Positions 43,401-52,305 of a stretch of 64,000 bases of DNA are shown piece after piece (position 1 is the stretch's first letter; every line of letters begins with the position of its first letter). This DNA is from Clytia hemisphaerica (Eukaryota > Cnidaria > Hydrozoa > Leptothecata > Clytiidae). Made by a program: the position numbers and the translations under genes. The stretch spans positions 682,001-746,000 of the forward strand of contig CACVBU010000351.1 of the NCBI GenBank assembly GCA_902728285.1, given 5' to 3'. The notes under the pieces were generated by a model. The model was given only the letters and a program-made list of their open reading frames with translations. It was not told the origin of the DNA and did no database searches.

Positions 43401-46400
43401 CGACCTATTGCATAACAAATTATTCCACTAACATTACTTCCCCTCGACGAATACAAACGAGATAAATTATCTTGTCCCTAGGTATCTGCTGTGTTGTAAA
43501 TGAGAAAACAATATGATGACGTTATCATTAAAAATAGTCCTGCTGGAGTAATTAGTTATTCAAAAGACCGTAGCGTTCTCCAAAACGACTAATTTGCTGA
43601 CTTTTATGACTTGAGTCCATCAAACTTATTGGCGTATTTAGTTTTTGTTTTTGTTTGACTGGATTCTATCAGTTAAAATTAATGGTTTTACTCTAGTGCA
43701 ACATACCTTGGGTGGATTAATTTTGACCGCGATTAGATCTGGCAAAAATTGCCAAATTAAATTCACTCTAAAGTAATACATTTATGCTATCTTTTGTGTC
43801 TTGCTAAAAGTTTCTTTTGTTTTAATCTTTTTTTTAAAGGTGTCTTGTTTTGTTTTATGTTTAGTTTAATGTTGTGGTTGACCAAGAATCTTACCTGAGC
43901 ATTTTGCTCGAACACCTACACAAGTAACACAACCTTTTGGCGGGAATTAAATTTGGCTGATTGGGCCAAAATAAGCCAAAATTTAATTTTTCCTGACTTG
44001 CCAAATTCAAATTATTGTTTTCTTTCACCAAATGTTGTACGTATATTTCTGGGCAAATCATGTGATGAAGAGAATCGATACATGTTTACTCATTTGATTT
44101 ATTAGTCAGCCCCGGTGACTCTTCAAATCGGTTCGACGATTTTTTTCCCGCTCGTCGTTAAGACTTTCATTTTAATTCCGATTTCGGATTATTTTCGGGA
44201 AACAGGATTTCGGGATTATTTAGCGCGCGAAAATAATTTTTTCTTAGCAAGATAAAATAAGAAAAGAAAAAAAACACATAACATAAAAAGAAGCCTTATA
44301 ATTAATAATAAGAAAAAAAGAAGAGAAAAAAGATTCTTTATTTGTGTCATATTCCATAGTTAATAAAAGATGCTTTTGCATTGTAAATAAAGAGAGCTAA
44401 TTATAGAGAAAGTGAGTATATCAAAGAAATTTTTTTTCTTCGAATAATGTTAAAAGTTATATACGACTTGTAGACTATTTCTTCTATCTGGGTCTTTTAT
44501 TATTCTCATGGAAAGAGTATAACAACAACGGAATGAATCTTTTTCACCGACTTCTGCTTTGGATACGGATTCCACTATGCACTGCTCTGTTTTCTTCTGA
44601 ACGTTTCGAGCAAATAGATACGTTCTTTCAAACTGCTCAGATTTTAATCATTATCATTAATCATTCTAAGCCTTCTAAGCATTTTGGGCTGACTTTCCAG
44701 CGCAGCTGGTTTATTTTTGTTAAAATTACTTCAGCTGCATTGTTAGATTATGAGATAGTTTGAAATTTCAGAGCATACTTTATTGAAACTTTCTAACAGC
44801 AATTTTTCATTGTACAAGCAAACAACATTCATTGATATATACGCTTTTTTTATAAGAATACACTTTATAAGAATGTCCATGATATAAATGGCCAAAAATT
44901 AAGAATAATGCTAAGAATATCACCATCACGGAATTTTGCTACTCAAGCTAAGAATACCATTTTTAGAGCATTTTTAATTATAAATTGTCAATTACCCCTA
45001 AGTAAGGCTCACTCCTTTAACAAAAATGCCATTTTATGCTTGAGACGTATGCCCGGGGGGGGCAGCTGGGCAAAAAGACCGACGGGTATGTGCGGGTCCT
45101 AAGGGTACCTTTTCCAGTTTGTTTAAAATGCGCTGTAAGGGTCGGAAAAACTAGAGATGCACTGTAAGGGTAGAAATTTCCGAAATTTTTTGAAAAATCT
45201 AGATATTTTGACCAAAAATGCTAGAATTTTGACCATTTTTTGCACGAAAAGGATAGAAAATTTTGGGGAAAATGCACTCTAAGGGTATGATTTTCACTGA
45301 TTTTTGATGCACTGTAAGGGTGCAATTTTAAAAGCCAATTTTTGGCCCGCACATACCGTCAGTCCGCAAACCCAGTGCCCCCCCCCCCCCCCGGGGACGT
45401 ATGTACTAAATGTTTAATCTAGTCTGAATTAGGATCCTAACCTAAGAATGCTGTAAGAAGATTTTCGGATGATTTTCCCAAAAAAGTTAAGAATATCCAT
45501 GATGAAATGGATTTACACCATCTTTATAAAAAAAGCGTGTATTACAAAGTCAAACATGTTATAATTGAGTGACTGTTTCTCAAACTCGAACCCTATACCT
45601 TGAACGATTTTCTGATCCCTTCGGAACAAATTTAAGCTTTGGGGTCACTTTGCAATTTTTCGGAAAAAAATCACCCCATATTGAGTTCGAGATGTTAAAA
45701 TATTTCCTTACTGTGCACTACATTGGATTCTTTTCCCAGGGACGATCAACTTTCGCAATACTTTCAATCCCTCATACAGAGCTGATACCAAAAACAACGC
45801 CACGCATGCTCCATTGAATTCTGTAAGTTAAGTATAGTATTTGTAAATAAAAGTTTTTGATAAAACAATTGGTTTTGTCAGGATGCTTTGTCTGTCTTTG
45901 AACATTTCATTAGGCTGTATCACTGACCTTTATATATCCCTGGACCAAGCTATATCTGCCATCTTTGATCGGAGTTTTTTTGGAAGAAGTGAAGAAGTCA
46001 CTGCAATGTTAAAAATTAACGTCTAACGGCGCTACATCATTAAAAGTATTCAAGGAAAAGTACATCTAGCGCTCTTGATGCATTTTCACCGCTAGTGAGT
46101 AGTGCCGTCATTAGGGTACCACTTTTCAAAAAACTCCGATCATAGATTTTGCTTGGCCGGGATTGAGTAACTTGTCCAGAGATATATAAAGGCCAGTGGG
46201 CTGTATGCTGGAGATTTCTTTTTCAGCTTGTTACTGTAGAATATAATCATTTATTTAGATTTAGAACGCAAGAATATAAGCCATTGCATCAGCATGAAAA
46301 ACTTCATATGTGCTCTATGATCCAGGACAAAAGTTTACTGTTGATGGCAAAATTTCAACTGAAATGATTTTCGGGGAAATGGAAAGGGAATTTGACATTG

Positions 46401-49067
46401 AAAAAAGGCTATCGTAGGCATTAAAATTCCTGTCCGAGAGTTATTGGGGTAGCCTGTTTCAATTTTCTTTAAAATCTTCAGAAATCCAATGATAGTATTA
46501 ACTTCTAGCCGCCCAAATTTTTGATTAAAATTTAATGAAACTAGAAGATCTCTCATGTTAAACTTCAAATCAAGTTTCTAAAACTCAAAAACAGAAAGAC
46601 TGGGGTAGCTCTGGGACGGCAATTTTATACACGATACGCATCCCCATAACAAAACATATCAGAGTGGATGCGTGCAGCCTAGTACTGACCTCCATTGCTA
46701 TTTTGTTGCCATGTTGTTTTGAGTATTGAAGGAGCTTTCTTCTGAAGGTTGAATGAGTTGAATGAATTTTTATTTGGTCAAATTCTCAGTAAATAAAGTT
46801 ACCTTTTTGGCTCATCGTCATCCAATCTTTGAAGAATAAAGTTACCATCGTCCCTCCATGGAAATACATCGGCATCTGTATAAATGTGAATTATTTTGAA
46901 AAAATATGACTTAGTCAAATGGAAGTTGCCTTCATTTTCCATTTAAATCAATCCTAATCGTGAATCAATGTTTTCTGTGCTTCAAACCACTGTTGAATCT
47001 CCTCAGAAGAGGATTTTTCATATGCGAGTTATGAGTTCCATTTAGAACCACGAGTTGTGAGTTACTTTTTACGAGCTACAAGTTACGAGTTGCATTTTAA
47101 CAAAATTAAGTCACGAGTTGCGAGTTACGAGTTGTATTTTCATACACAAAATTCGCGAGTTGCAAATTAAAAGTGCGAGTTGCAAATCGAAAAGTCAGTA
47201 AGTGTGAAAAACATTTCTATTGATAAAAGAATTAAGTTATTTCTTAAATGATTATTAAATTATTATTGCTGCTCACCATGCAACCACCAGTTTTTCCTCA
47301 TTCTCATTTGTTTCAATTCCGGAAATGTTTAATCATACTATTAAGTAACCATGGTGATATGAATAAAGTAGAGCTAAAGTGTATAGTTTGATTTGAACTT
47401 GTTTATACACCTTCCCCGAGATTATTATTTTCAACATGAAAACGAGGCCGAGTAGGATAAACAAAATTCAAAATGGCCAATCAAGTGAGTGAAGTGCAGC
47501 AAGCTGCTAATGTTTACGTCTCTCCGCTTCGATTTTTCAATGTTTACATTTTCGTCCTACCTGGCCTCGTTTCCATGTGATAAAAAATAAACTCGGGAAA
47601 GGTGTATTGGCTGGGTTTTCCATGCTTTGCATTGGGTTTTAAGCTTTTTTTGTGCTGTTATCTAAGATAACAGGCTGAGACTTGTTTTTAATTTGCAACT
47701 CGCACTTTTCGATTTGCAACTCGCACTTTCAATTTGCAACTCGTTAATTTTGTGTGTTAAAATGCAACTCGTAACTCACAACTCGCGATTTTATTTTGTT
47801 AAAATGCAGCTCGTAACTCGTAACTCGCAACTTTCATCTTATCATATCACCCTCAAAATGACTAAATGATTCTGTAAATGGTTGTGGCTAGTGAATAAAA
47901 TAAAATATTACAGCCCTGTCTCACTGACGCGATGAGATTTTTATGCAAATCTCAATTGCATTTGGAGATTCACTCATCCTTAGCTTACGTCATATCTTCC
48001 TTTGTTTTGAGCGTAAAACTCCTACTAGTTAGGCCTAAAAATCCTGGAGCTGTCTATATTGTAGACTACTCATCCTAAGTAGTGGTTGAATTCCCACCTT
48101 CGGAGATTGAAATCACAGAAGGTATTACTTTCACTCTGAACAGTTTTAGGCCTAAACTTTACTTAAGTTCACTTGTATTTTTATTCAAAATTTGAAATCT
48201 TTACAACCGCTTTCTTGGAACCCTTTTTCATAACTTATTATTGGCTCTCCTGGATAGCTGGTGAAACGATAGTGAAAGTTTTGAGAAGGCTGTGTTAAAA
48301 GAGGCCCCCAGCGGACCCTCAATTCACGCAATCACGCAATTTTTTTTCGAAATTCACGCATTCACGCAAATTTTCTTCGAATTTCACGCAATAATCCGAT
48401 TTTTCAGGAAATCGGAAAATTTTCGGGAAAATCGGGAAAACTGCTCATGATCGGTGGAAAAAAGGGAAAATTCACGTACTTTAATCGTAGAAATTTTAGC
48501 GAGACTAATTTTAGCGTATATTAGCGAGTCAGGAAAATCTTGATTTTTTTTTGGATTTATATTTTAGCGAATCACGATTTCAAAAAATTTCGCGTGGATA
48601 AATTTTAACGAATACTCGTATTACATTATTGATTTAATTCTTTCTCTAGCATTTCTTTGCACTGAAACCCTTCCTATTGATAAAAATGTATCAAGGCAAT
48701 ATAACCAGAAATTTCGCGTGGATAAATTTTAGCGATCTGTCGATTTGGCGTGTTTTAGCGAGATTTATTTTAGCGAAAATAGGGAAAACTCGCCATAACG
48801 CTAAAATTAGTCTCGCTAAAATTTCTACGATTAAAGTATTCACGCACAAAATAGCCCAGGTTCACGCATTCACAAAGTGAATTTTCACGTTCACGCAAAT
48901 TTTTTCAATTCACGCATTCAGGCATTTTTTTTTCAATTTTCACGCATTCACGCAAACAACTGGGGGGCCATAAAATGGGATTGAAAGTTTGGATAACTTA
49001 CATCCATGTCCATTCCCATATCCATTCCTGTTTTGTTGTTCTCGTGTGTCATGTGTTTCATATCCAT
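34258..49067 (-). CDS. Copper transporter CTR1/SLC31-type gene A (exons dispersed)
   Basis: Four exons are visible on the minus strand: 49002-49067 (Met-rich extracellular start MDMKHMTHENN...GMDMGMDMD), 46803-46875 (MPMYFHGGTMVTLFFKDW), 45712-45820 (EFNGACVALFLVSALYEGLK, membrane segment 1) and 34258-34474 (membrane segments 2 and 3 with the copper-relay motif MLAFM and the packing motif GYGFG, ending DADCCNM). CTR1 proteins form trimers that import Cu(I) across the plasma membrane. Exons 1-3 match gene B in phase. Exon 5 starts at TTTACAG after TATAATAG, in phase 2, exactly as in B. The small linker exon 4 of gene B was not found. Joining exons 3 and 5 directly still keeps the frame and gives 154 residues. 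The intron between them (about 11 kb) is filled with transposons and tandem repeats. The long gap leaves some chance that 34258-34474 belongs to a separate broken copy. Confidence 0.75.
34520..34768. mobile_element. 249-bp foldback with TAA target duplication
   Basis: The ends AGGCCGGTCTCCAATTGCGC and, at the right, GCGCAAGTGAAGACCGGCCT are flanked by TAA (34517-34519 and 34769-34771). GCGATCGCA pairs recur in both arms. A 3-bp TAA/TTA duplication suggests a PIF/Harbinger-type MITE. It starts 46 bp upstream (gene sense) of the last CTR-A exon, inside the intron. Confidence 0.75.
34995..35286. mobile_element. MITE with CCTTAAGG ends and TTCCGCGA motifs
   Basis: The ends ACCTTAAGGAAACTTATTTT and AAATTTAGTTCCCTTAAGGT are opposed. 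The interior has TAGTTC(C/T)GCGAA motifs in both orientations. A relative is at 60876-61150. Confidence 0.65.
35287..36800. other. Non-coding part of CTR-A long intron
   Basis: No exon recognised. Around 36370-36530 a segment is locally duplicated (TTTTTGCCCTTCAGATTTA, TGAGGCACC occurring twice). Opposed CAGTTCACAGC/GCTGTGAACTG sites near 36165 and 36655 suggest one more decayed element of about 490 bp. Confidence 0.4.
37132..37158 (+). other. 2A ribosome-skipping peptide motif
   Basis: It encodes GDVELNPGP after a hydrophobic run (LLLS). The D-V/I-E-x-N-P-G-P signature makes ribosomes skip a peptide bond between the final Gly and Pro (here between 37155 and 37156). Such motifs occur in many invertebrate retroelements and other mobile elements and in some invertebrate NLR genes. 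The frame is open on both sides for tens of codons, but the element downstream is frameshifted. Confidence 0.85.
37160..37447 (+). pseudogene. Cysteine-peptidase-like fragment, frameshifted
   Basis: The first part (FHQGNRKFGETAGIQCSSN) is in the 2A frame. The second part (IVFFAICYAQF...WKTHDLDYVLDQGDLNFKK) is in the next frame, after the T8 run. A GxQC box followed by a D-L-D-x-V-L-x-x-G-D box is reminiscent of papain-like deubiquitinase folds found in mobile elements. The assignment rests on pattern memory only. Confidence 0.45.
37438..38121 (+). pseudogene. Endonuclease/exonuclease/phosphatase (EEP) domain of a transposon
   Basis: A 227-codon frame with the EEP motifs in order: ICLLNTRSL, LCLTETQ (catalytic Glu), IILGDFNTD (catalytic Asp/Asn), MLDHVWV and, at the end, LSDHDAV (catalytic Asp-His). 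All catalytic positions are present, so this domain alone is intact. It ends soon after SDHDAV, with no reverse transcriptase following, which is unlike a LINE. The upstream frame is disrupted. Confidence 0.8.
38122..38220. repeat. Two-copy direct repeat, about 33-bp period
   Basis: AGAACACTGCTGGTTAGAAT and the following ACCCGCCAGAG repeat immediately with one base missing. It directly follows the endonuclease stop codon and could be part of the element's 3' terminus. Confidence 0.6.
38225..42148. other. Non-coding part of CTR-A long intron
   Basis: No exon or element convincingly recognised. Short plus-strand frames at 39549-39800, 40540-40770 and 40713-41024 are unrecognised. One ambiguous base (N) is present at 40539. 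Confidence 0.35.
42149..42190. repeat. (GT)n microsatellite leading into a 156-bp array
   Basis: GT/TG dinucleotides with interspersed CTGT, immediately before the first 156-bp unit. The complementary reading gives a spurious Thr-His-rich frame. Confidence 0.85.
42195..43137. repeat. 156-bp tandem satellite, six copies
   Basis: Units start AAAACTTTGGGGCAGGCTGG at 42195, 42351, 42507, 42663, 42821 and 42977. All spacings are 156 except one of 158. The array ends near 43137 in GAGGCTAAAACCC. Each unit has GGTCCGATTGGGCTGAAATT, CACACTTGATCCTTGGGCAA and GGGGACGAGTTTTTCGCC. As 156 is 52 codons and the plus frame has no stop, open frames run across adjacent copies. Copies 4 and 5 carry indels that break them, which argues against coding. 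Confidence 0.92.
43383..43588. mobile_element. Small foldback with GGAGAACGCTACG ends
   Basis: The left end TCGTTTAGGAGAACGCTACG is mirrored by CGTAGCGTTCTCCAAAACGA at the right, about 206 bp in all. Confidence 0.65.
43589..44837. other. Non-coding part of CTR-A long intron
   Basis: AT-rich. One TTTTGGCGGGAATTAAATTT fragment near 43936 relates to the TTGGCGG MITE family. No exon recognised. Confidence 0.4.
44840..45541. mobile_element. MITE with ACGCTTTTTTTATAA ends, itself interrupted
   Basis: The left end ATACGCTTTTTTTATAAGAA is mirrored by TTTATAAAAAAAGCGTGTAT at the right. The inner segments TAAGAATGTCCATGAT and TAAGAATATCCATGATG recur near both ends. A G-run-ended element (45052-45395) is inserted in the middle, with a target duplication. 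Confidence 0.65.
45052..45395. mobile_element. G-run-ended element with GACGTATG target duplication
   Basis: It is flanked by GACGTATG (45044-45051 and 45396-45403). The ends are CCCGGGGGGGGCAG and a C run finishing CCGGG. The interior has four CACTGTAAGGGT-type motifs (ACTGTAAGGGT, ACTCTAAGGGT), so it carries its own tandem repetition. Fragments of the same interior appear at 51690-51860. It shares terminal type with 23134-23808. Confidence 0.75.
47012..47845. mobile_element. ACGAGTTGC-rich foldback with a second foldback nested inside
   Basis: The arms at about 47012-47200 and 47690-47845 are inverted copies made of short tandem motifs (GAGTTGCAAAT, CGAGTTACGAGTTGCATTTT). Inside, 47406-47606 is an independent inverted-repeat element (TACACCTTCCCCGAGATTAT and near-complement, and ACGAGGCC..GTAGGA and complement). 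Confidence 0.7.
48310..48955. repeat. ATTCACGCA-motif cluster interrupted by a MITE
   Basis: ATTCACGCA/TTCACGCAA motifs recur from 48318 to 48375 and again from 48838 to 48955, spaced by T-rich spacers. The element at 48477-48838 splits the cluster. It lies in CTR-A intron 1, no: just downstream of exon 1 in gene sense, and is non-coding. Confidence 0.65.
48477..48838. mobile_element. TACTTTAATCG-ended MITE
   Basis: The left end TACTTTAATCGTAGAAATTT (then TAGCGAGACTAATTTTAGCG) is repeated as a perfect inverted copy of about 40 bp ending at 48838. The interior has TTTAGCGA motifs in both orientations. Same end motif as 58621 and 61585. Confidence 0.8.
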
Positions 49068-52000
49068 AATGGTAGCAAAGTGGTGTACAGAAGATTCCTT
49101 TGTATATCTGTAATGGAGTAAATTTACTGTTCACGTGACTTTTTTCCCATGTTACTTGGTTTACAACTTACAGCTATAATAATTTTAATAGTGTTAATAA
49201 ATTTCAGCAAATCAGAAATAAAGGTCATGTAACAAGCACATAAAATTTCGAGTAAAAACGTGATTTGACTTCAGATTTTAATTTTGCAACCTGTGTATTG
49301 AAAGTGAAAGTAAGTTTGCGACTGCAGTCGAGGACAACCCCAAGGCTCCCTTTTCTTTAGCTGTTTATTTGAAAGCAGTGGAGGAGGTCACTCCATTCCT
49401 TGTGTTTTCTCTAATGAACCTAAGGACCGAGCCTCTGAAAAACGAAGCATCTAAAGTCTAGCCTGATCACATCAAAGAATCTATCCCAATCGATTTTTTC
49501 TATTCCACAAAATTAGTTTTTAGATGATCATCCTCTCAAGCAAACCTCTTGAGCGGTGACAGATACTAAATGATCGAATTTGATAAAATCTCCTGTGAGA
49601 AATATTTTTTCTAAGCGAATTAATATCACATTCAAAAATATATATCAAACAAAAATACCTTTTCAAAAAATCTTGTCTTGTCTTGTGCTTTGTATGTGTA
49701 AAGAAAATTGTTCTATTTTTCTTAGAACAATCTTTATGATCCGATGACTTGATGATCTCGTGATTACAACTTAATCACTGCGAAGAAGTGTAAAAATCCC
49801 ACAAACTTGTATCATTTATATGGATTTCGCTCTCCCTCGGACGTGCTCTGTCATGAAATTTGAAACCTGTCATCTTTCTCTGATACTGTAAAAGTGTTAA
49901 AATAATGTTTATGTTGATAACCTGTAAAATATATCACGTTTTGTTTAGGCCACAGTACAAATTATTTTTTTGAACTTCGACCCATACATTTTCTTAATAT
50001 TGTCATTTCTCTCCTTTGAAACGTTAGAAAAAGGGAAAAATTGGGGTACTTACCACAAACATTTTGCAGTTTTACAATTGCATTGCCGTAGATGCCTAGA
50101 GACTACAGTAAACGAGAATATTTATCTATTTATAATATCTTCTATAAGAATATCAGGGTGAAAATTGGCCAAATCGTAAAAATACCTTAAGAATACCCTC
50201 TAGGGCGAGCATGAGACGGTCGTTTTGTATTTGGTTCACAGAAAAAACTGCTTCTTTTGTTAGACTTAAATTGAAACTTTGAGGCAGAAATATAATTATA
50301 GCTCCAAATGTGCACTCAAAAGTCCCAAACTCTCAAATTGATCATTTCTCATGTTTGTATTAAAGTCAAGTCTAAAAAAGTTAAAAATATTTCACCCTCA
50401 AATTTTGGCAATTTCTTAAGAATACTTGACCCTCATCCAAAGTACACTATTCTTATAAAAAAGGGGTAAATTTTGTTCCTTGTTTCCTTGTGTTTGGTTG
50501 AAAATCATTAAATGGCGCTGATAAGTTGTCCGGTGTAATATGGCAGACTTCATTTTGTAGCTTTGCTTCATCAAAAAGCAACGTTCAGTCAAAAGTAGAC
50601 TCTAGTCTAGGTCAGATGGTCAAACTTGAAAAATCAGTCATTTTTGTGACGTCATAGGTAGAAAAACTTCCCCAACGGTCATCGAGTTAGCAACAGGACA
50701 CTTTTTTCAAAAAGGAACATGCTATACAATGGGGAAGTGACCCGATTATCTGAAGGAGAAATTCGATCTGCGTTTGTATTTTTATATGTTCGCACTCGTC
50801 CAGAAATCTTTTTTCACTCATTTCGATGTTTCATCTTTACTTGGGGAAACCTGAAAAAGGTATCCTTAAAGGCCATACCTACAATTGGTTGCTTACCTTG
50901 ATGACCTTGAGCGCCCCCTCCCCTGTGCTTTTGTCCTGTTATCTTAACCCTATTAGGGGCTTGTGTAATTTTAGAAAAGGAACGTTTATGGACAACCCTT
51001 ACACCTACGTTTCTTGTATTAATTATTCAAATAAACAAACAACTTCAAGACAGGCTCTCAACAGGCTCTCAACAGGAAAATGCTTTCAACCACTTTGCCA
51101 GCCAAGTCTGTAGGCGTTTGTATCACATGAACGTCATATATTGACGTTAAACAAACAAGGCCTTCATTTTATAAGAGCGTTTATTTAGATGTGTTCTTAG
51201 AAATTCTTTGTGTCAATAAGAGGTGTGAGTGAGACCAGTCAAAACCTTCTAAAAAGTTCAAATGAAATGTTTTTGATTCCCCACATAATTTGATGCGATT
51301 ATTTTGCTTTAGCTCATTTTAAATAATTACTCAGGTAAGTTATGGCATGTCTCAAAAACTTGAAAATTACCATAATTTTTGAAGATCATTAGCCGGCGGA
51401 AAATGAGCAAACCAATGATTTACTACGAAGGATAAACGATTGTTACCTAATTCGCGAAAAACCGCTAAAACCAAAAAGTGCTGACGTCAGCAAAAGTTGT
51501 TTTTTAAATAACTTCAGTTTGGCTAATGGTAGAAATATGAAATTTGGACCAAAGTGGACCCATCATTAAGAGGATCGTTTTTTCTTCCTAGGTGAAGTTT
51601 ACGGAAATAGGGTAAAAGGCTACGAATGCATTTGCTGGTCTTAAACTAAGAACAGGATAAGAACGAGTTGAAGCTTAAAGTGTTAAAATTTCAGAAAATT
51701 CTTGAAAAATATAGATATTTTGTCCAAAAATGCTAGAATTTTGACCATTTTTTGCACGCGAAAAGGATTGAAAATTTTTGGGGAAATGCACTCCTCTGAG
51801 GGGCCTCTGAGTGTATGATTTTCACCGATTTTTGCTGCACTGTAAGGGCGTGCAATTAAAAGGCTGAGAAATGATTGGTAGTACACATATTTTTACTAAA
51901 AACACAATTTGCATGGTTTGTAGATTTAATCCACGACAAAAAATAAACTATTTACATGAAAATCCTGATGATAATATTAATCCAAAAAATCCATTTAAAA

Positions 52001-52300
52001 CCCTTTGATCTAGTGACGCATGACTTTGACTTACTGACAGTTTCTGTCGAAACAAAAGTCGTTGCTTGATAAAACCATAAGCTTATCTTTGACCGCATCG
52101 CCAAACAGATTTTTATCACAAAATTACTCTATTTCTTTCTTTCAAAAACCATTTAAACTACCTTGGGAATTTGATATCTGATTCATCAAACTAATTTCAT
52201 TTTTTCCGCCCTAGTCTATTGAAAAAGGTTAGCTTAAAACTGCAAGTTAATGAAAGAATAGAGAATTCGCTCAATAAATCTGTGATTTTTCCAATGTATT
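49068..52300. other. Intergenic region between CTR-A and CTR-B
   Basis: No gene recognised. It contains fragments of known repeat families: TATAAGAATATC...TTCTTATAAAAAAGGGG at about 50140-50465 (cf. 44840), and 51690-51860 (cf. 45052-45395). It should contain the CTR-A promoter (upstream of 49067) and the 3' end of CTR-B. No TATA box or poly(A) signal can be assigned with confidence. Confidence 0.4.
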
Positions 52301-52305
52301 TCCTG

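Noticed and set aside
45569-45817. Plus-strand 82-codon frame
   Set aside because: Antisense shadow of CTR-A exon 3.
48940-49134. Minus-strand 64-codon frame (GYETHDTREQQNRNGYGNGH)
   Set aside because: Wrong frame of CTR-A exon 1. The correct frame gives the Met-rich MDMKHMTHENN start and a consensus GTAAGT donor.
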